Below the pieces are notes generated by a model. The model was not told the DNA's origin. It made no database searches and saw only the letters and a list, made by a program, of their open reading frames with translations. A program made the position numbers and the translations under genes. A DNA stretch of 64,000 nt from Blattamonas nauphoetae. Its lineage: Eukaryota; Preaxostyla; Oxymonadida. Numbering within the stretch: the first letter of the stretch is position 1; every line of letters begins with the position of its first letter. This document shows, piece by piece, positions 1 to 12,329 of this stretch. The DNA is taken from assembly GCA_033064195.1 (NCBI GenBank), contig JARBJD010000191.1, positions 1-64,000 on the forward strand, read 5' to 3'.

Positions 1-983
1 CTGGATGTCGCGTTTCACGTCACAGTTGGATGATTTTGACTTGTCTCTGAACCAGACATCATATCCTCCCGAACTGGGTTCACACATGCCCGTTTCTCAG
101 TGCGTTTGTCAGATGAACAACAGCTGCGGAGTGACAGTCCCAATGGATTGAGTGGTTCTGAAAAGAGACCAGTATATCTAATAGAGATGATGAAGTGAGG
201 AAAGAAACGGGAAAGAGCACAGAATGTTGTCGAAAGGACTCACATGAAACTCCAGACGAGAAGAAGACTTCCACATCAAACTGAGACTGTCCCAAATGGG
301 AAGGGCCTCGTGGAGAGAGGAAGCGGAGTGTTTGAGTGAGTGGAGTGAGATGAGTCATGACAAATGAACTAGAGAAACGGACAAGATGAATCACTCAGAT
401 GAATAGAGAAGACGACCGAGAAGAAACGACCGAACAGTCAACGCTGAGAGGAGAAAATGCATTTTGGTTGTCCTCAGACTAACAGCGTGGACAGGGACAA
501 TTCAGAGAAGATGAATGAGGATCAAAGAAGAGTGGCTTTGAAAGCCAACCGATCAATCGAAATAAAGAATCTGTTGACGTGGAAAGAAAGAAAGTAGAAA
601 GAAAGAAAGTGAGGGTGTGAATGTGAGAAATGACATGAACTTGGAGTGAAGTGTACAGTGACATGAGAATGTTCGATGCGAGGCGAGCATCTCGATAGAT
701 CTAGAGTGTGTGAATTGGAAGTCTTCAGATGATCACGATGTTCATTCCTTCAGCTCATCTGCACACATCTGCAAGCATCTGGAGATATCTTCCCTTCCGC
801 CATGTCATGCCCTGTTTTGATCAGAACCTCAGCCTCTTCACGAAGAACGACAGTCTCGACTATCACAAAGTCAGTTTGGAAGAAAGTTTGGAAGAAAGGA
901 AGGCAGGCTGTGTCGATCAATTGAACAATTCGACAGACAAGTTGAAACAAGATTCGTGAATGAAATGAGATGAATGAGAACCA
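1..983. other. No confident gene
   Basis: Only short open frames without recognisable motifs occur on either strand. A small purine-rich simple tract of GAAAGAAA type lies near 582-612. The segment between 729 and 959 stays open on both strands for about 70 codons, but neither translation resembles a family I know and no splice signals join it to anything. The 3' end of the minus-strand kinase gene begins at 984. Confidence 0.4.
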
Positions 984-2935
984 TCACTTTGGAGCAGGCA
1001 CCTCATCGAAACTCAGAATGTCAGCATATCTGTCTTTGTAATAGATGTACAAAGCGAATCTGACATTCTCTGGGATGTTACTGAGTGAGTGTGGTTGTCT
1101 CTGGTCATTCACAAACAGAACGAGGGTGTGCTTGTTCATATCCAATTCAAGCGTCACAACTGAGTTGTTGTTTGGCACTTGATTTCCAGTTGTGATTTGC
1201 ATCCCATTTTGATAAGCAAAACCCCCGCTCACAGACAATACTGAAGCCGCTGATTGATTTCGAATGTTGCCAGTTTTGGTTTCTTCAAGGCTGGACGAGT
1301 CGATCACACCAAACGCTGGAAAAATGAAAGAAAAGAAATAAACTGTGATTATCGTATTTGTCGCATCGAATCGACAATCTCCACACTCCTCGTGTGATCT
1401 CGTCCGAGAAACACGATTTGCTTGTCGTCACGAGACTTGTGATTCGTCGTCCTTCCTTCCGAAAGTGTCTTGGATCCCAAACTGTGATCGCATTCTCGGG
1501 ATCAACACTCCCTCCAATCTGCTTCACATCCTTCGCTGCATCTGTCTTCTGTGCCTCCACTGCCACCACTTTCGAGTGTGTTGTGTTCAGCTTGTCGTTC
1601 AGCCTCTTCTCCATCGCCACAAACTCTCCCAGCTTCTTTGTCAGCTCAGCAATCGTCTCGTCCTTCTCTTTGCTCACCTGAATGAGTCGGTCAATCGTTG
1701 CAGTCTGTTTGGCAATAGTCGAGGCTTGCGCTTCCGCAAAGTTCTTGCGTTCGTTGAGCTGAACCTGGAGTTGGTCAACCTTTCGCCTTGTGCAGTCCAG
1801 TTCTTCACGGATGAACTGCGAGAGCGGTGTTTCCTCTCCCAAAATCGAACGCAGTCGACCAGACCGAATCAGCTCAGCTGACGACAGTCGCTCCTGTGGG
1901 TTCTGATCATCCATGTCAAAATGAGAAAAGAGAGAGCAAGAGAAGAGCGAGAAGAGAAGAGAGAGAGAAGGAGGAAATCACACTTTGCTCAGAAGAAAAC
2001 ACAGCAGAGACTCAACTGACGATGACATCGAAGCTTGCCGGCACACAGAAACAACATCAAATCCACCAACACTTGACGCAATCTCCACTGCATTCGTTCC
2101 ACAAATCCACGACTCCCCAGTCAACAATTCAAGAACAATCAGCCCAAACGCCCACATGTCTCCTGCCTGCGACCCTGAAACTCCATTCCCTCCAACAACA
2201 AACATTTCAGGCCCCCAGAACTGCATCGTCCCACACTCCGCCGAATTCGACGTCTTCTGAGTCCCAACTCCAACCACTCCTCCAAAGTCCCCTGAAACAA
2301 CAAATCACAATAACAATCAACAGAAACAATTAAAACAATCAAATGAAACAATCAAAAGAAACAATCACAACAGAACACATACCCAGCTTCGCTCGTCCAT
2401 TAAAACCAATCAGAATATTCGATGGCTTCACATCTCCATACACCTCATTTCGAGAGTGCAGAAACCCCAGCCCAGCCAACACATCTGACACAATTCTGAA
2501 CACCGTCTGAACATCATCAACAAACCAGCCAGCCAAACAACCAAAACGAGAACAAGAGAACAAGAGAGAAGAAGAGATACAGCGAACAATGGGGAGAAGA
2601 CAACATGAAGAGGGAGAAGAAGACAATACCACGCGATCCATCATCGTCCCCAGCTTTCGCACTTCCGACACACGATCAGCCAACGAACACGAGCACAGCT
2701 CCAGAACCACAAAGTGTGCATTGTCGCCCTCAATCACTTCCACAAGTTGAACCACATTTTCGTGTTGGTTCTTTTCCAGTTTCGAGATTTCATGCTCGTT
2801 CTTGTTGAAATCTTCTTCCGACGTGAATGGCAGCACCTTCATCGCAAAATGTTCATCTGTCCCCGCTTTCGATACTTCATGCACAGCTCCGAATCGTCCT
2901 TGCCCCAATTTCCGAACAAAGCTGTCTGAGGTCAC
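984..2935 (-). CDS. Protein kinase with coiled coil and C-terminal SPRY-like module
   Basis: A spliced gene on the minus strand predicting about 542 residues. Four introns fit the frame: 2507-2629, 2292-2382, 1903-1983 and a 28-nt one at 1316-1343; the joined exons total a multiple of three. The N-terminal kinase domain shows the glycine loop GQGRFGAV (residues 11-18), the ATP lysine in FAMK (K33), and a catalytic loop YGDVKPSN in place of HRDxKxxN, keeping the catalytic Asp, Lys and Asn. The DFG motif is restored exactly across the 2292-2382 intron, followed by a PE-like segment and PQERLSSAEL near the end of the C-lobe. A coiled coil follows (about 1500-1830) and then a ~130-residue module with LFVNDQRQP and SNIPENVRFAL, the same module that ends the protein at 54708-56686. 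It is likely an active Ser/Thr kinase; the substrate is unknown. The start is the first ATG before the glycine loop. The exon model is inferred, not confirmed by transcripts. Confidence 0.8.
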
Positions 2936-4085
2936 GAAATCAAAACGAGAAAGAATGATGAGGTTGAGTGGTCGGAGAAGGCAAAGGATACACGATGAAC
3001 AAGAGACGGAGTGAGATAAGCAGGCATCTGAGTAGTCCCATCAAAATAGGTAAAACTGGGATCAATTGATGTCAGTGCCTAAATTTGGACTGAGATCAAA
3101 TTTCAACTCTTTTCCTTTGAGATTTTCTCATTATCACTTCATTAATCATGTTCAATTCACTTCTTGTTTTCACATAATGCTCTTCAATATTTCAGACAGC
3201 TCTTATTTCCCAAAAACACGCACGATCACAATCACCAACACTTCTTTTTTCGATGTATTCCCTTCATTGACTTTAGTCAGTGAGAAAAAACCATCAAAGA
3301 AGACATAATAACGCATTATCGACTTGTTTTAATAATTATTGTTGTAGAACAAACTGAAACAGCAGCACCCAAAGTTTGCATTTTCATGATCTATGAAGTG
3401 ACCATTTTCCTTTTTACTTTTTTTTCCATTCAAATATCATATATAAGAAGACTTTTTTGAAATGAAAGAAACGAAATGGTATTGTAGGTATTTAGTGGGA
3501 TCAGATCCGACTGGGATCACTGGGATCAAATCAGAAGCCTGGAGATAAGGGTGGGGCACACATGGTTCTGGGACTTTCACTTGGAACTGTTTCTTTGCTT
3601 TTGGCTTGGCGGACATTATTTATCACTTTCCGAATTAAGGGCCGATCATCGACCCATTAATCGTATGTGGGACCCCTAAATCAGGTTCGAGAAATATGGT
3701 TCGGTGATCACTGTGACAGATTCTGTCCTTTTTAACTATTTTTGTTCCTGCACCGAGCATCTGAATTTTGGCTGGTGAACTCATGTTACTCCACTTCGTT
3801 GTCGATCTCGTCAATTTGGAAACATGGACAATAACAAGCAATGGTGTGGAATGAAACTCAACAAAGAACGTGTCATCGTGAATTGAAACCACAAACAGTG
3901 GTCGTCACCTGAGAAAAACCAAGACAGTTCCACCATTTTGCGAAGAATCTTCCCAACAATCCTCCTGTCGAAAATGGGGACATCACTCATTCCTCTCTTT
4001 CCTCCACGACTGACCGAAACGGACCATTCTCACCCAAACAGTGGATCACCCGTGCTCCAGTCAAGACATGGCGGAATTCGGAGTA
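2936..4085. other. Intergenic, AT-rich, no gene seen
   Basis: About 1.15 kb without a supportable gene. Several copies of the short word GGGATCA occur at both ends (about 3056-3065 and 3495-3535), which might mark a decayed element, but I could not find matching inverted ends or a target duplication. The frame open at 3635-3892 on the minus strand has no recognisable content. Confidence 0.35.
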
Positions 4086-4929
4086 TTAGCACCCCTGTCT
4101 GTTGACATACAGCTCCATCTCGTCCGAACGGCCTTCTTTGCGCAGACTCACCACAATTTGGTTGTGTCGCTTCTGAAAATCTGGGACGAGACGTTTTGGA
4201 CCTGTGAGTTCGATCAATAAGTCCTCAATGAGATTGTGGATGAAGGCGTTCGTGTCGAGAAAAAGGAGACAGTCGTAGTCTGCCAGATCAAACGACGATG
4301 AGAGCACGATCTGCGTCATCTCGTCCATGAATGGCGAGCATTCGAGAATCGCTCCAGTCAGATCGAAGAAAGTGGGCTAGTAGTGATGATCGTCGATGTT
4401 TCGACGTCTTTTCCGAAGACCGACTCCAGAAAGAGGTTGATGGGGCCGAAGAACTTGTAAACGCTTATCTGCTGGAAGGTGGACCAAGAAATGTGTTTTA
4501 CTTCACAGATGACGGGTACGAAACGTGGACGTGACGAACCAAGGATTCTCTCCACAATGCTCATCATATTCCACTGACGAAGGTTCGACACAAAAAGTCG
4601 AATTGTTTCGACGGTTCCGCCCAATAAACTACTTCTTGCAGAAACCGCAACGATGCCTTGAGAATTTCCTCGTTGGACGATGAGAGGAGCGGAATCATTG
4701 AGTCGGTGAGTCCAGAACAAGATCCATCTGGTGATGGAACAAGTCGAAAGATGAGATCGATTGTTCTCGATATGTCTGTAAATCCATTTATCAGCCGATT
4801 CAGAAGTTTGCATGCTTGTGTGATGGATTTGTGATTCAGTTTGTTTCCTTCCTTGATGCAGTCGACAAGCGAAAGAAACCGTGGAGATATCTCGGCGCGA
4901 CTGTCGATTGCGTCTGGATCGCCTCTCAT
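4086..4929 (-). pseudogene. Broken copy of the ~350-residue helical protein family
   Basis: Three consecutive minus-strand pieces in different frames line up with the family best seen at 36013-37170 and 40007-41065. The 5' piece (4564-4929) carries FLSLVDCIKEGNKLNHK and SLTDSMIPLLSSSNEEI-like text. The middle piece (about 4358-4560, other frame) carries FQQISVYKFFGPINLFLE, matching the family's FFRPIEPFLDFI segment. The 3' piece (4086-4328) carries EMTQIVLSSSF and the C-terminal LRKEGRSDEMELY. No GT-AG intron explains the frame changes, so this looks like a decayed copy with at least two shifts. The function of the family is unknown; the family is predicted all-helical and ARM/HEAT-like. Confidence 0.7.
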
Positions 4930-5577
4930 AAACAGGGGAAGTTGGGCAAGGTTGAAGGGTCAAAGGGAACGTAGTCTGTCGAGAAACGTTGAAGTGGATA
5001 TCATTGAACAAGGAACAAAAGAAACCCGATTCACTTCACACTTTTCACCAAGTATCAACATGCGTGTCTTTCTCTTTGACATCAGAACGAGTAAGACAGA
5101 ATGAACATCTCAAAAAACAGCCTTTCATTTCATTTGCGTGTTTTGGCCTTCAATACCTCATTGTCTCGTCAACATGGTTCTCGTCAAGTTTGAGCTCGAT
5201 GTGGAAGGAGGTGAATATTCCATTCGGTTGATTCAGATTCATATCACCGGATGTTCAACATTCCGAACAATCATCGTCATAAAAGGAATCAGGAAGACAA
5301 TTCAAGACTTTATGAGAACCAAATGACAGGAGATATTGGGACCGGACGATGTGAGGATGGAATTGATTCCAGAATGCTCCAGTGTGGAAAAGAGTGACAT
5401 TTTCGAAAGCACTCCAAAGATGCGGTTGTACAGCTTAGAATAGTGTGTGTCGTTGAACATTCGTCCAGAAGCAGACGTAGGCGGTGGATGAAGGGTGACA
5501 AAGACGAAAAAGAACTCGAATTGAGGATAAGGTCATTTTGTTCAAATGTCGGGCACGATCAACCCACCAAAAATCAA

Positions 5578-6259
5578 ATGACCCAACGGTTCCTTGAAAT
5601 GTATCCAGTCCGTGATTCCCGTCGCTACGAAGGGATCTCTTGGTCGGAGAATGTCGCTCCCACACTTTCGGGGGGAGTGCCTGCGTGGGGCGAGGGCGAG
5701 TTCAACTCAACGCTGGCGTACGGACTGTGTGCTCTTAGTCTTGTTTTAGTGAGTGGCCTTCACCGCATATATCTGGGAGATATCTGCTGCGGAGTTCTGT
5801 ACTGTCTGACGTCGGGATGGTGCTGCATTGGGGATTGCATTGATCTGTGCAACTTGTCGTCGATGGTGTCGTCGCGAAACGAAGAAATCCACAAAAAAAG
5901 TGAAAAGGAAGGCGACAGAATACGACGAGCTTCACTCGCAACCGCCGCAACAACCCTCGCAACCAGGCCAACCACAATCCTATCCGCCCCAAAACTACGT
6001 CCCTGCCGGCTACCCACAACAAGGATATCCCCCTCCAGGCCCCGCACAGGGATATCCAGCCCCACAAGGCTATGTCCCTCCAGGCCAGCCTCAGGGGTAC
6101 CCTCCACAGCAGATGTACGCTGTGCAGCCGACGATGCAGGGACAGCCAGGGGCATACCCTGCTGCTGATGGATATGCTGCTGCTCCGCCGGCTGGACCAC
6201 CTCCAGAGGCGTTGCCGGCACAGGCGGTTCCGAACGCTCCGACTGATGGAAAGGACTAG
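5578..6259 (+). CDS. TM2-domain membrane protein with Pro/Gly/Tyr/Gln-rich tail
   Basis: The frame from the ATG at 5578 contains a TM2 domain: a hydrophobic helix at 5710-5755, the family signature GLHRIYLGD, and a second helix around ILYCLTSGWCCIGDCID-like sequence (about 5790-5850). The tail (5900-6259, frame +1) is a low-complexity region of PQGYPPPG-type repeats ending in TAG. The two parts are in different frames. A very small intron between about 5848 and 5915 would join them (19-nt and 52-nt GT-AG possibilities both restore the frame), but I cannot choose between an intron and a real frameshift. TM2 proteins are two-helix membrane proteins of mostly unknown role. An in-frame ATG at 5488 is an alternative start. 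Confidence 0.65.
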
Positions 6260-6688
6260 AATATCTTGTGATGTAGTCATAATTTAGAAGATATTGTGTG
6301 TTATGTTTCGACCCATATCAACGTAGTGCATTATGCTGCTCTTATGAGCTTATCTTATCAGAAACAGTGTAGAAAACGGCAAAACATGTCACCTCCTACA
6401 CCACTTTACTAGTCTGTAAACTGTGTTTAATCTCAAGACCCTTGTACAGGATCGGATTTCCAGCAATATAGTAACAGGAGATGGCTATAAACTGCCTAAA
6501 TCAATCGTGAACTGACTCGCGAATCAAGAACCGAGGATGACAACTCTGGAAGAAGAAAGCTCCCAATAAAACACAAGGCATATGCAAATACAAGGATGTA
6601 TGAGACAGAGCTGTCGATAACACGACCAAGCGCAAATCAGGCTTGATCGAACAAGAAAAAAAGAGGGTCTTTCAGATCAATTAATCAT
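6260..6688. other. Intergenic between convergent genes
   Basis: About 430 bp between the 3' end of the TM2 gene and the 3' end of the minus-strand membrane protein gene. It is AT-rich with no open frame of note; presumably it holds the two 3' untranslated regions. Confidence 0.4.
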
Positions 6689-8035
6689 TCACCCAAACCC
6701 ACTATGAACAGACTCACTATCCCGTCGTGCCTTACTACGCCCAGATTTTCGACTATGTTGGTCTTGATCGGACAGAAGAGGGATTGTGGGGAGTGAACTT
6801 GAGGAGCGGACGGACAGCGTGGCGAAGGGAGATGCTTTCACATCGCTTCCACGAGAGAACGTAGAATGGGGAGACATCGCTGGGGAGAAGCGGAATGATG
6901 GGGTGCGAGTGGCAAAGGGGGTATTTGGGGTGTTGGGGGAGGAGAACGTGCTGAATACGAGGAAGAAGACGATGCAGGGAGGGAGGTCGACGATGAGAGA
7001 GAGTATGAGGGTCAGGAGAGGTGCGGCGTAACTGGGATGAGAGATTGGAAAAGAATATTAGAATAAAAGATGACGATCCGAAAGACCATTTCATGAGAAT
7101 AATATGAAATTATACTTTGAAAACCGGAAAAAAATGGCATAAATTGCAAATATATGCTCTACATCTTCGATAGAACCTCGTAATTGCATACCACATCTGT
7201 TCCTTTTCTTCGCAAGACCCTCGCAGATATCTTGCGAGCCAGACTACTGGACTTGCTTTCGCCAGCTCCATAATTGTCAGAACAATCCGGATTAATGTGG
7301 AAGAGAGGATAAAAACATGGGTGAGTACGATCAATGTGAGTCTGTGATGCTCCTGTTTGGAGCGAATGGAAGGGTAATGGCGGGAGAGATGGAAGGTACA
7401 GATGCAAGACAGGACGAAGGGGACGAGGGTGGATAGAAGAAGTGTGATATGGTTGATAAGCGAGAGGAAAAAGGCACGATGGGTCTGAAGGGATTAGATC
7501 GACGAAAAGAAGAAAACAGTGAAATATAATGAAAGTGACAGACACTTTGAATAACTGCTGAGATGACTGCGAATATGGCAAAGGCAAGGACGATCATATG
7601 ATAACTGGCCAGGATCACCTTGCCGGCTTGGACCAATTTCTTTCGCTCGGAGAATATGGCTGAAAAAGTCCAGCTTCCAAAAGTAGTCCAACTCAATAAA
7701 AGCAAGAATTGAGCTGTATCGTTAATATAGTGGGCTGTGGAGGGAACTCCGAGGGGGAGAGGACTGATCAAGAAAAGGATGCTAAATGCGACATATAGAG
7801 TCATCCAGAGGAGAACCAAGATTTTGCCCATCGATCGAGATGGCTTTGGTTGGATGATACTCTCGGTGAGTTGCAGGAGAAGAAGTATGAGTGTGATCCC
7901 AAAGAAAGCGAGCATGATGCGAGGAGGAACCATGCCATACCCATAAATGTCTGCAAAAACAATGAACGAGAAGAAATGCAAGCTTGGAAGATGGATGGTT
8001 ATGTCATATTGTGGATTGAACGGGTGGTGAGACAT
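6689..8035 (-). CDS. Multi-pass membrane protein, spliced, unrecognised family
   Basis: Three exon blocks on the minus strand encode successive hydrophobic helices. Block A (8035 to about 7545) has at least four, including MLAFFGITLILLLLQL, ILVLLWMTLYVAFSILFLI, FLLLLSWTTFGSWTFSAIF and MIVLAFAIFAVISAVI. Block B (about 7365-7192) has VFILSSTLIRIVLTIMELA. Block C (7031-6689) has LLTLILSLIV-DLPPCIVFFLVF and a Ser-rich basic C-terminus ending in TGA at 6689. The intron at 7032-7191 (GTATGC...CAG) joins B to C exactly in frame. The A-B junction is not resolved. About seven helices in total would fit a 7-TM protein, with TOM1/THH1-like or receptor-like architecture possible, but I see no diagnostic motif. 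The start is the ATG at 8035; an alternative removes an intron at 7951-8061 and starts further upstream. It is divergent from the RhoGAP gene at 8213, so the two 5' regions are within about 180 bp. Confidence 0.6.
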
Positions 8036-8212
8036 CTTCAATCTTCTGACAAAATAATTACAGGTCGGATGAGGTTTTTCCAGGAAATCAATCTCTCTTT
8101 CGAAACAGAACAATATAATGTAAATAACGTCAATTGAAGAATGAAGCAGAGGATTGAAAGAAAAAGAGACGAGTCTGAGTCTGATCCTCCCATTCTATGT
8201 TTCTTTAGTCGC

Positions 8213-10623
8213 ATGGAACCTCAACTTCCTGAAAATTGGCGTTCTAGCGTCAATCCGAAGAACAATCGTCGCTACTGTATTGATCTTCTTCAATTTTGAC
8301 CCCATTATCGTGTAGACTACAATGTGGTGACGAAGGAAAAGTCATACAACCCCCCACCTGGGACAGTCTTCCCTTCGTCCGGTGAAGGCGAAGAATTACC
8401 GCCTGGTTGGGAATGTATGTGAATTTCCATCTTATTCTGAGATCTGTGTTTATATTGTGTATTGTTTAGGCAAAACTGATCAAGCTTCAGGAAAAGTGTA
8501 TTATTTCAACCGAGCAACACGCCAATTGTCGTGGACCCGACCTGCAGGCTCTCCTCCTCCCGGTTTTTCCTTCATATTCCCTCATAACCTCCCTTAATTC
8601 AACTAGCAGCACATCCATCTCCAGCGATCAACTCCTCTCCAAGTCCCACTCTCTCTCCATCAGCCTCTGCCGCTTTAACGCCGAGTATTTCACGAGTCCT
8701 GGACACCACCCCAACAACCCCCCAACCCTCCCAACCACTCGGAACCGACCCAATCCCCCAATTCGCCCAAATAAGCGACCCATCACTCCTCCCCCTCCTC
8801 CCTCAGACCTCCCACCACCCCCTTCAGACCTCCCTCCAGCCCCGTCGGATTTACCCCCACCGCCGTCAGATCTTCCTCCCCCACCATCCGATCTTCCTCC
8901 CCCACCATCCGACCTTCCCGCTCCTCCGACTTTCACAAGCCAGACATTGCCTGCCCGTGTTGAAAAACCGACCATATCTCCTTCAAGTTCACCTCCTCCA
9001 CAATTACAGACACTCGGAAAGACAAGGATCGTCAGCGTCAATTTCGGGACTGCTCCAATCAATCTCGAGTTGGCTAACCGCGCTAATCCACGTGGATCAA
9101 TCTTGGAAGGCCCGAGCGGCCCACAACCTGGCGGCCCGTCAAATACTCTTCCATCAGATCTCAAATCCGCCATCTCTGCATTCAAGATGGATGGTTTCGC
9201 AAAGAAGCATTTTGCTCTGCAAAAGACTGGACTATTTAAGAAGAAAGTGGTCCCATTGTCCAAATTGCTGGTCTTCCAATCGTCTCCCTTGTCCAACCCG
9301 CTGTTAAAATCAGTTCCCTCCAAACTCCACAAAGAGGCGACTAAGAACTTCGATGACATTTTATTATTTATGGGTGTGAAACAGACAAAGCTGGCATCGT
9401 CAATCATCGCTCAAAGGATCATTTCACGTGCCCAGTCCCAACCACCACTTCGCGATGAGATATACGCCCAATTGTGCAAACAGACAAACACAACCACAAA
9501 AGACAGCCAAGAAGAAGAACCCGACGTCTTGACAAGTGACCAGCGTGAAAAGGCGTGGCAGTTGATGATTTTGTGTTGCTCACAATTCGCGCCCTCAATC
9601 GACTTCGAAAAGACACTTTTGGCGTATTTCGACGAAGTATTGTGCAGTGACGGGCAGATAGTCGATAGAATGAACGCTGAAGAGCGCATGAAGATCACTG
9701 TACTGACACAGTTCGCTTTGAACAAACTTCAAGCCCTCGTTCAAAATGGAGGGAAAGCACCTCCACAGGCGATGGGAAAAGCAACTCTGAAGAAGTCTCG
9801 TGGGTCTGATGCATCAGCTGATGTTAGTCAGGCACTGTCGGATATTAAAGATCTCCACACGTCTCGTCGTGTTTTCGGGGTCAGTTTTGATGAACTAATG
9901 CTTCGACAGGCACAAGCAATGTATTTGGACAACGCGGAAACGAAATCACCAAAGCCGGACGTGACCCATTTTGAAATTCCTTTCATTTTGGCTGTCCTCA
10001 CCCAAAAAGTAAAAATGAATGATGGGCTCAAAACTGAAGGCATTTTTCGGCGCAGTGTGAGCTTGGAAGAAGTCGAGACGGATCAGAATTTGATTAATAA
10101 GGGCAATTATCTGCTCCCGTCGACCAACCCTTTAACTTTCGCTGTTCTCATCAAGAATATCTTTAAGGATATGCCCATCCCGATGATCCCCTTCTCCGTG
10201 TACGACCAAGCTCTGAGCGTTGTCACTGGAACTGAACAAGGCAAACCCAATCTCGCAGAATTGATCGGCGTCAAAGAACTCCCAGAATCCACTTTGGAGA
10301 CAAATTGTGTCCTCTTCGCAACAATTAACCTTTCTCCGAAGGTCGTCCTGACACTGAAGTATCTCTTCCGCCTTCTGCGCGAAGTTGTCTCACCTGAGAA
10401 TTCAGAATCCAACCGAATGCATTTTGAGAATATGGGAATCATCTTCACCCCTTCCCTGATGCGTATGAACAGCGACAATCCGCAGGAATGCATCAAAAAC
10501 CTTAAAACGGAGACTAAATTCATCGACGCGTTGATCCAACATCTGACCGCGTCTGAAGAGGAGGAAGCGCTGTTTGCAGAGTATGACAGGATCGCGCGGG
10601 AGTTCATTTCGTCGTTGGCATAG
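8213..10623 (+). CDS. WW-WW-MyTH4-RhoGAP protein (ARHGAP39/Vilse-like)
   Basis: A spliced gene predicting 730 residues. Introns inferred at 8277-8315, 8415-8469, 8563-8606 and 8696-8775 give a continuous frame of exactly 731 codons including the stop. Domains in order: WW domain 1 (LPENWRSS...NNRRYYYN), WW domain 2 (LPPGWE...GKVYYFNRATRQLSW), a Pro-rich linker with five to six SDLPPPP repeats (8800-8930), a MyTH4 domain (about residues 280-430, with LRDEIYAQLCKQTN and KAWQLMILCC), and a RhoGAP domain (about residues 510-715) with the arginine finger in EGIFRRS and FENMGIIFTPSLM near its end. This is the architecture of animal ARHGAP39/Vilse, which turns off Rac/Cdc42-type GTPases at the cortex. 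The usual Asn of the APNL motif is Ser here. The fourth intron is the least certain because it lacks a clear pyrimidine tract. It starts at the ATG preceding WW1 and ends at TAG. Confidence 0.85.
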
Positions 10624-10996
10624 CTGTTGATACAGAGGCTCATCGTCGTTCATTTTTCTTGAGTTTAGATTGTGATCTTTCCCATATCGAGTAATCATCC
10701 AGAGTTGTCTTTCACTTATATTGGATTTGTTTGGAATGGAGGAGACAGCAGTGAAGGCTGTTCTAAAACGATGAAAACCGTGATTTAAAGACTGAAAAGA
10801 TGAAAATCTGGATCAGATCTCAGAACGGTCTTCTCACGGAAATAACGATCAAAATCTTTTGGAAATAAGCGAACATGAAGAAGAAAACACGATGGAATCG
10901 CTTCTGAGATGAAAAGCGGGTAATTAATTCATAGAGCTTGAGAATCTGACAATTTACAGTTGATCAGACGGATCACCAAACACGATTAAATGTGAT
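10624..10996. other. Intergenic between convergent genes
   Basis: About 370 bp, AT-rich, between the stop of the RhoGAP gene and the stop of the BAR gene. No gene or repeat seen. Confidence 0.4.
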
Positions 10997-12289
10997 CTAC
11001 GCGGTATCATCCGGTTCAGCCTCTTCCTTTTCCTTCTGTTCCTCAATGACGGGCTCACTTTTCACATCTTCTGCCACTTCCTCACTCTCCTCTAACTTGC
11101 TTGGCTCCTCCTGCTCCGGCTGCGACGTCTCAGTCACCACCGCCGCCTCAGACACAACTTCCTGTTTCTCTGGTTCCACAGGAGCCTGCTTGACGGGCTC
11201 AGGTGCCGGTTTCTCAGATTCAGTGGTCATAATTTCCGTGTCGACAACTGACGGCACAGGCGGTGGTGGAAGTCGCTTCAATTCGGAAAGAGCATCCTTG
11301 ACCTGTTTTTCAATGGTTGCCATGTCTGAGTAATAAGTTGCGTGGTATGTGTACTGAAAATGGGAAAAAATGTTGGGGATCCGGAAAATAACAAACTGTC
11401 GCTTCGAACATGTGTGCAGAATGCTCAACAATATCATGGTTTCGTTTTAACTCACAGTAGTCCATCAATTCCACCAAATTCCGGCGTTCCATTTTATACT
11501 GTTCGTCCAGCTTGCGATACTTCTCAGCTGCTTTCTCGTTCTTGAACTCTTCGCTGCCTTTCACACGATCACTGCTGGCTGCATCACGAGCAAGACGGGT
11601 GTCTGTCAGCTGGGCTCGCATTGGCTGAGGGCGACGAAAACATTTTGAAGGAGAAAGAGGAGTGATACGAGTGTAAACGAGTTGAATGATCGAATAATGT
11701 GAAGAGGAAGGGAGTATCAAATGGCTGTGCTCGGATATACCTCTGCTTTCTTCAGGAGTGATTTGTAGAAATCAGCGTCGGGTTGGATGGCGACTTTGGA
11801 GATTGTGTGGCTGATGAGAGGAAAATATGATGGAAGACAGATCGGCAAACACTAGTTCAGTTTGATATTGCACGTAAGACTTCAGAGCATCCACTTAATG
11901 TTTGATTGAGAATTGATCATAGAAAAAGGGATCAATCCAAAAATCAAGGAATGAGAATGCAAAAATAGGATACTAATCTTCACAACGTCGCGGGGAATGG
12001 ATGGGTCAACTTCTGCGTATTCCAGGTACTTGTTATACTGAACAATGAAATGAATGGCAACGAAGTTCCATACATAAGCTGTTTGAGCCTGCGCTGACGC
12101 TGTCATGGTATCCACCATTTTCGTGGCAAGGTCACACAATTCTTCATATCTCTTGAGCATGTCAGCGTTGTCCTCTTCTTTCTTTTTGAACTCTTCTGTT
12201 TCTTGGAATTGTTCCGTTTTGGTGACAGCAACTTGCATGCTATGTTTCACATTGGATGCTGTTTCTTTCAGTTTTTTGAAGAATGTCAT
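10997..12289 (-). CDS. BAR-domain protein with acidic, Pro/Glu-rich tail
   Basis: A spliced minus-strand gene. Exon 1 begins at the ATG at 12289 with a basic, amphipathic N-terminus (FFKKLKETASNVKHSMQVA) followed by charged helix, then KMVDTMTASAQAQTAYVW and YNKYLEYAEVDPSIP. Later exons carry ISKVAIQPDADFYKSLLKKA (about 11735-11810), LTDTRLARDAASSDRVKGSEE through YKMERRNLVELMDYCEL (11450-11620), and FATIEKQVKDALSEL followed by a tail rich in Pro, Glu and Val (10997-11290) ending in TAG. The helical pattern, length (roughly 350 residues) and amphipathic start fit an N-BAR/amphiphysin-type membrane-curvature protein. Exact splice sites in 11820-12040 are not resolved. A copy of the exon-1 coding start is found at 42360-42455. 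Confidence 0.7.
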
Positions 12290-12329
12290 TGTTGGTTGTG
12301 TGAAAACACTACTTTATGGTCTGATCGAA

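Noticed and set aside
3056-3535. A decayed MITE marked by GGGATCA words
   Set aside because: The words are in direct rather than inverted orientation and no target duplication could be found.
8628-9407. Minus-strand gene opposite the RhoGAP gene
   Set aside because: It is the antisense of the SDLPPPP-type linker and MyTH4 coding sequence and its Gly/Asp repeats mirror that linker.
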